Source: an uncultured Porphyromonadaceae bacterium (GTDB lineage: Bacteria > Bacteroidota > Bacteroidia > Bacteroidales > Muribaculaceae). Taken from it: DNA of 64,000 bases. The notes under the pieces are model-generated. The model was not told where the DNA came from. It made no database searches and worked only from the letters and a program-made list of their open reading frames with translations. Below, piece after piece: positions 59,849 to 64,000 of this stretch (its first letter is position 1; each line of letters starts with the position of its first letter). The stretch covers positions 31,428 through 95,427 of the forward strand of contig CAJKRG010000007.1 in the NCBI GenBank assembly GCA_905202215.1, read 5' to 3'. The position numbers were made by a program, and so were the translations under genes.

Positions 59849-60549
59849 ACAAACAGAGCAACGTATATACAATTATATATATCATAGTGCTGGTGGTTCT
59901 GGTGGGAACGGCGCTGGCGTTCACCGCCATCTCGCTCAAGCCGCTTCAGCAGGCAAACGCCGACGCCGACAAGATGCGTCAGATTCTCGCCAGTGTCTCG
60001 GTCGAGGCTACTGGCAGCGATGTGATCAAGGCGTACGACGAATATATCAAATCGACATTCGTCGTTGATGAGAACGGCAATAGAGTGGAGGGGGCCGACG
60101 CTTTCGCGGTCGATGTGGCCAAGCAGAGCAAAGAGGCCGCTTCCGATCGTCTGCTGCCTGTGTATGAATGTACTCTCGCCGACGGGTCGGTGAAATATAT
60201 CCTGCCCATGTATGGCGCGGGTCTCTGGGGGCCGATCTGGGGTTATGTATCGGTCGATGCCGACGGAACCACTATCTACGGTGCCTATTTCGCCCATCAG
60301 GGCGAGACTCCCGGTCTTGGCGCCGAAATCGAGAAACCGGCGTTTTCCTCGCAGTTCTCGGGCAAGAGGCTGATCAAAAACGGCAGCTTTGTGCCGGTGG
60401 CAGTCGTGAAGGCCGGACAGGCTCCCGCCGGTGATGCCGACTATGTCGACGGTATCTCGGGCGGTACAATCACCAGCAAGGGTGTGGGGGCGATGATCGA
60501 TAACTGCCTCAAGCCCTACAGCGCATTTCTTGAATCGCTTAACAAATGA
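59845..60549 (+). CDS. nqrC: Na+-translocating NADH:quinone reductase subunit C
   Basis: 234 residues. One N-terminal helix (about 8-32) and a periplasmic FMN domain. The covalent FMN site is SGGTITS (205-211), Thr210 by position, in DYVDGISGGTITSKGVGAMI. GLWGPIWGYVSV and FAHQGETPGLGAEI are conserved NqrC segments. Overlaps nqrB and nqrD by 4 nt each. Confidence 0.95.
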   Translation: MNKQSNVYTIIYIIVLVVLVGTALAFTAISLKPLQQANADADKMRQILASVSVEATGSDVIKAYDEYIKSTFVVDENGNRVEGADAFAVDVAKQSKEAASDRLLPVYECTLADGSVKYILPMYGAGLWGPIWGYVSVDADGTTIYGAYFAHQGETPGLGAEIEKPAFSSQFSGKRLIKNGSFVPVAVVKAGQAPAGDADYVDGISGGTITSKGVGAMIDNCLKPYSAFLESLNK

Positions 60550-61172
60550 CAGACATGGCTAATAAAAGCGTTTTCTTCAATCCTTTTTCTAAGGACAACC
60601 CTGTAATCGTACAGATTCTCGGTATCTGCTCGGTGCTGGCCGTAACGGCCAAGCTCGAGCCTGCGATCGTAATGGGTCTTTCCGTGATAGCCGTCCTGGC
60701 ATTCAGCAATGTCATCATCTCGCTTATCCGCAACACTATCCCGACCAATATCCGAATCATCGTGCAGCTTGTAGTGGTGGCCGGTCTTGTTGTCATCGTC
60801 TCGCAGCTTCTGCAGGCCTATGCCTACGATGTGAGCAAGCAGCTGTCGGTATTCATCGGTCTTATAATCACCAACTGTATACTCATGGGCCGTCTCGAGG
60901 CCTTCGCCATGGCAAATCGCCCGTGGCCGTCGTTCCTCGACGGTGTCGGCAACGGTATCGGCTATACAATTATCCTGGTGATTGTCGGTTTCTTCCGCGA
61001 ACTTCTCGGCTCAGGCACTCTTCTGGGCTATCAGGTTGTTCCCGACAGTTTCTATGAGGCCGGATATGTCAACAACGGCCTTATGATTCTCCCGCCGATG
61101 GCCCTGATTCTGGTGGCCTGCATTATCTGGGTTCACCGCAGTTTTAATAAAGACCTTCAGGAAAAACAGTAA
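60546..61172 (+). CDS. nqrD: Na+-translocating NADH:quinone reductase subunit D
   Basis: 208 residues with six helices. NPFSKDNPVIVQILGICSVLAVTAKLEPA is the NqrD/RnfE opening, LIITNCILMGRLEAFAM carries the cysteine that binds the intramembrane Fe with NqrE, and DGVGNGIGYTIILV follows. Starts at 60546 (overlapping the nqrC TGA) or 60555. Confidence 0.95.
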   Translation: MTDMANKSVFFNPFSKDNPVIVQILGICSVLAVTAKLEPAIVMGLSVIAVLAFSNVIISLIRNTIPTNIRIIVQLVVVAGLVVIVSQLLQAYAYDVSKQLSVFIGLIITNCILMGRLEAFAMANRPWPSFLDGVGNGIGYTIILVIVGFFRELLGSGTLLGYQVVPDSFYEAGYVNNGLMILPPMALILVACIIWVHRSFNKDLQEKQ

Positions 61173-61185
61173 AATATCGTAAAAG

Positions 61186-61803
61186 ATGGATAATCTGAAT
61201 CTGTTCATAAGGTCGATCTTTATCGACAACATGATATTTGCCTACTTCCTGGGCATGTGTTCGTTCATTGCGGTTAGCAAGAACGTCAAGACAGCCTTCG
61301 GACTCGGCATAGCCGTGACATTCATGCTCACGATAACCCTGCCGATCAACTACCTGCTGGAGACCTACGTGCTCCGTGAGGGTGCGTTGAGCTGGCTCGG
61401 TCCGGAATATGCCTCCGTAGACCTGAGTTTCCTCTCGCTCATCGTCTTTATCGCCGTCATCGCTTCGATGACCCAGCTTGTCGAGATGGTTGTCGAGAAA
61501 TACGCTCCGGCGCTTTACTCGTCGCTCGGTATCTTCCTTCCGCTGATTGCCGTGAACTGTGCCATTCTCGGCGGTTCGCTCTTCATGCAGCAGCGCGGCT
61601 TCGAGTCGGTGTGGACGGCTGTCTGCGCCGGCGGCGGCTGGGGTATCGGCTGGCTTCTCGCCATCACTGCGGTTGCCGCCATACGCGAGCGCGTTGCGCA
61701 ATATTCGAACGTACCCGCCCCGCTCCGCGGCGTAGGTATCACCTTTATCATCACCGCCCTTATGGGAATCGCCTTCATGAGCTTCCTGGGCATTAAAATC
61801 TAA
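61186..61803 (+). CDS. nqrE: Na+-translocating NADH:quinone reductase subunit E
   Basis: 205 residues and six helices, in inverted topology to NqrD. AYFLGMCSFIAVSKNVKTAFGLG has the conserved Cys of the Fe site, FLPLIAVNCAILGG the second one, and ENYAPALYSSLG-type segment (EKYAPALYSSLGIF) the family's central loop. 13 nt after nqrD. Confidence 0.95.
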   Translation: MDNLNLFIRSIFIDNMIFAYFLGMCSFIAVSKNVKTAFGLGIAVTFMLTITLPINYLLETYVLREGALSWLGPEYASVDLSFLSLIVFIAVIASMTQLVEMVVEKYAPALYSSLGIFLPLIAVNCAILGGSLFMQQRGFESVWTAVCAGGGWGIGWLLAITAVAAIRERVAQYSNVPAPLRGVGITFIITALMGIAFMSFLGIKI

Positions 61804-61812
61804 GGAAAGGCT

Positions 61813-63120
61813 ATGGTATACACTTCGATAATATGCAGCCTCGACTCTCTCGCCATGACAACGGTGCTGAGTGGCGTAGGCTTTTTCCTGGGTGTGACAC
61901 TGCTCCTTGTCATAATTCTTCTCATCGCAAAAAAACACCTCGTTCAGTCGGGCGAGGTCACTATAACGATGAACGGCGACACTAAGGTGAAGGCCCAGTC
62001 TGGCAAGTCGCTTCTTTCGACGATGGCCGACAGCAATGTCTTTCTGCCGTCGGCATGCGGCGGAAAAGGCAGTTGCGGCCAATGCCGTCTCCAGGTGGAG
62101 CAGGGGGGCGGCGAGCCTCTGCCGACAGAAGCCGTGCATTTCACCCGCAAAGAGCTTAAGGACAACTGGCGTCTGGCCTGTCAGGTGAAGGTGAAAGGCG
62201 ATATGGATATCCGCGTTCCGGCTTCCGTGCTGTCTGTCAAGGAATGGGAATGCGAGGTTATCTCCAACCGCAACGTAGCCACATTCATCAAGGAATTTAT
62301 TGTGGCTCTTCCTCCGGGCGAACATATGGACTTTATCCCCGGTTCGTATGCCCAGATCAAGATTCCGCCATATCAGATGGATTATGCCACCGATATCGAC
62401 CGCGATCTAATCGGCCCGGCATATCTGCCGGCATGGGAGAAATTCGGGCTGTTCGGTCTCAAGTGCGAGAACAAGGAGACGACCGTGCGCGCCTACTCCA
62501 TGGCCAACTATCCGGCCGAAGGCGACCGCATAATGCTCACAGTCCGTATCGCGACGCCCCCGATGAAGCCCAAGCCCGAGGTCGGTTTCATGGACGTGAT
62601 GCCCGGTATAGCGTCGAGCTATATTTTCTCGCTCAAGCCGGGCGACAAGGTGATAATGAGCGGCCCTTACGGCGATTTCCATCCCATCTTCGATTCCAAT
62701 GCAGAGATGATGTGGATCGGCGGTGGTGCCGGTATGGCTCCTCTTCGTGCGCAGATCATGCATATGACCAAGACACTCAAGACAACCAACCGCAAGATGA
62801 ACTATTTCTACGGCGCACGTGCCCTCAACGAGGTGTTCTATCTCGACGATTTCCTGAAACTCGAGAAGGAATTCCCCAACTTCAAGTTCCATCTTGCGCT
62901 CGACCGTCCCGATCCGGCTGCCGATGCCGCGGGCGTCAAATATACTCCGGGTTTCGTCCATCAGGTGATTTACAACAATTATCTGAAAGATCACGACAGT
63001 CCCGAGGATATCGAATACTATATGTGCGGTCCCGGCCCGATGAGCAAGGCTGTAGAAGGCATGCTCGATCAGCTCGGTGTAGACCCCGCAAGTATCCATT
63101 ACGACAACTTCGGCGGTTAA
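61813..63120 (+). CDS. nqrF: Na+-translocating NADH:quinone reductase subunit F
   Basis: 435 residues. It accepts electrons from NADH. One helix (about 18-40), a plant-type 2Fe-2S domain with Cys 82, 88, 91 and 123 (CGGKGSCGQC), an FAD domain (RAYSMANYPAEGD) and an NADH domain (GGGAGMAPLRAQ, YMCGPGPMSKAV). A start at 61855 is possible because the AAGGAAAGG before 61813 is very close to the ATG. Last gene of the operon; a terminator follows. Confidence 0.95.
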   Translation: MVYTSIICSLDSLAMTTVLSGVGFFLGVTLLLVIILLIAKKHLVQSGEVTITMNGDTKVKAQSGKSLLSTMADSNVFLPSACGGKGSCGQCRLQVEQGGGEPLPTEAVHFTRKELKDNWRLACQVKVKGDMDIRVPASVLSVKEWECEVISNRNVATFIKEFIVALPPGEHMDFIPGSYAQIKIPPYQMDYATDIDRDLIGPAYLPAWEKFGLFGLKCENKETTVRAYSMANYPAEGDRIMLTVRIATPPMKPKPEVGFMDVMPGIASSYIFSLKPGDKVIMSGPYGDFHPIFDSNAEMMWIGGGAGMAPLRAQIMHMTKTLKTTNRKMNYFYGARALNEVFYLDDFLKLEKEFPNFKFHLALDRPDPAADAAGVKYTPGFVHQVIYNNYLKDHDSPEDIEYYMCGPGPMSKAVEGMLDQLGVDPASIHYDNFGG

Positions 63121-63154
63121 TAAGGCTGAACTCAACATAAAAGAAACAAAAATC

Positions 63155-63200
63155 GCGCTCCGAGGCTATAATATTAGCTTCGGAGCGCCTTGCTTTTTCA
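63155..63200 (+). terminator. Rho-independent terminator after nqrF
   Basis: GCGCTCCGA (63155-63163) with TCGGAGCGC (63180-63188), extended by GCTA/TAGC inside to a 14-bp stem, then CTTGCTTTTT. Confidence 0.88.
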
Positions 63201-63211
63201 CGGTTTTTTTG

Positions 63212-63219
63212 TAACTTTG
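63212..63219 (+). promoter_or_regulatory. -7 element of ppdK
   Basis: TAACTTTG, 78 nt before the ppdK ATG. Confidence 0.72.
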
Positions 63220-63297
63220 CACTCGTAGGAGTCATGTATGACTTCCCGGACCATGCATAGAACACACAGTTTATTAAAAATAATAAATAACCAACGA

Positions 63298-64000
63298 ATG
63301 AAAAGAGTTTATACATTCGGCGACGGCAAAGCCGAAGGTAACGCCGAAATGAGAAACCTCCTCGGAGGTAAAGGCGCAAACCTTGCCGAAATGAATCTCC
63401 TGGGCATGCCCGTTCCTCCCGGTTTCACAATCACTACCGAAGTCTGCAACGAGTATACCCAATACGGCCGCGACGAAGTGGTTTCGCGTATCAAAGCTGA
63501 CGTTGAAAAGGCTATCGCTCACGTAGAAGAGCTTACCGGCAAAAAATTCAATGATCCCGCAAATCCCCTTCTCGTATCGGTACGCTCCGGCGCCCGCGCT
63601 TCCATGCCCGGTATGATGGATACCGTCCTCAACCTCGGTATGAACGACGCTACTGTCGAATCCCTCGCTCAGAAGAGCGGTAATCCCCGCTTCGCATGGG
63701 ACAGCTACCGCCGTTTCGTCCAGATGTACGGCGACGTCGTTCTCGGCATGAAGCCCAAAAAGAAGACCGACCTCGATCCTTTCGAGGAAATCATGGATAA
63801 GGTGAAAGAGGAAAAAGGCTACAAGCTCGATACCGAACTTCAGGTCGACGACCTCAAGAACCTCGTCAAGCTTTTCAAATCGGCCGTCAAGGAATATACC
63901 GGCAAGGACTTCCCCGACAACGCATGGGAACAGCTCTGGGGCGGTATCTGCGCCGTATTCGACAGCTGGATGAACGAGCGCGCCATCATTTACCGCCGCA
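63298..64000 (+). CDS. ppdK: Pyruvate, phosphate dikinase (cut by window edge)
   Basis: The first 234 codons are seen. It interconverts pyruvate, ATP and phosphate with PEP, AMP and PPi. KRVYTFGDGKAEGNAEMRNLLGGKGANLAEM is the PPDK opening, PVPPGFTITTEVC the ATP-grasp start, and VRSGARASMPGMMDTVLNLGMND the ATP-binding signature. Start is ATG 63298. Own promoter, directly after the nqr terminator. Confidence 0.95.
   Translation, partial: MKRVYTFGDGKAEGNAEMRNLLGGKGANLAEMNLLGMPVPPGFTITTEVCNEYTQYGRDEVVSRIKADVEKAIAHVEELTGKKFNDPANPLLVSVRSGARASMPGMMDTVLNLGMNDATVESLAQKSGNPRFAWDSYRRFVQMYGDVVLGMKPKKKTDLDPFEEIMDKVKEEKGYKLDTELQVDDLKNLVKLFKSAVKEYTGKDFPDNAWEQLWGGICAVFDSWMNERAIIYRR

Overview
The window reads as chromosomal DNA of a gut-type Bacteroidales bacterium; Muribaculaceae fits the roughly 50% GC, but the family is an inference. 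The support is direct: many genes sit behind the Bacteroidetes -7 element TAnnTTTG with little Shine-Dalgarno signal, and the gene set is typical of the order (Na+-translocating NADH:quinone reductase, PPi-dependent phosphofructokinase, pyruvate phosphate dikinase, fused FtcD histidine degradation, MlaE/MlaF, FucP-type sugar permeases).

Layout. 1-3279 (minus): three envelope proteins (beta-barrel-like protein, carboxypeptidase-regulatory/OmpA-like protein, DUF3575-like protein). 3801-8846 (plus): a PurF-like protein with a degenerate glutaminase half, valS, yaaA. 8888-16863: two MFS permease plus PfkB kinase pairs flanking a minus-strand block of gpmA, a histidine acid phosphatase and a GH28 pectinase-type lipoprotein. 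16860-26721: a flavodoxin-like reductase, a UvrA paralogue without the UvrB-binding domain, udk, lptB, a ThiE-fold protein, an LPG-synthase-type membrane protein, NfeD, kdsB and an M16 protein without its zinc motif. 26821-28470: pfp. 28540-28818: a MITE-like element with 33-bp terminal inverted repeats and a TTA target duplication. 28826-35564 (minus): a tightly overlapping run mlaE-mlaF-holB-addB-hemW. 35698-40582 (minus): a solute-binding protein, pgm, a GNAT enzyme and a K+/H+-type antiporter. 40906-44932: a Bacteroidetes-specific membrane protein, hairpin repeats, the SRP RNA, a DUF2284 protein and ligA. 45061-45918: engB, a small conserved-looking protein and a hairpin. 45947-52375 (minus): the histidine utilisation operon ftcD-hutU-hutH-hutI. 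52457-57060: an accessory stretch with a CAT-like acetyltransferase, a candidate small RNA, an Abi-like HEPN protein between 24-bp direct repeats, a hypothetical protein, a CbbX-type AAA+ ATPase and a disrupted small ORF. 57241-63120 (plus): nqrABCDEF with a structured leader. 63298-end: ppdK, cut by the window edge.

Together these cover sugar uptake and PPi-linked glycolysis (MFS/PfkB, pgm, pfp, gpmA, ppdK), Na+-based respiration (nqr), histidine catabolism to glutamate, and outer-membrane lipid and LPS supply (lptB, kdsB, mla). The parts that look least ordinary are the MITE, the repeat-flanked Abi segment with its candidate RNA, the AAA+ cluster, the nqr leader hairpin and the PurF-like protein without its catalytic cysteine. 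I saw no tRNA, rRNA, CRISPR array or intact transposase.
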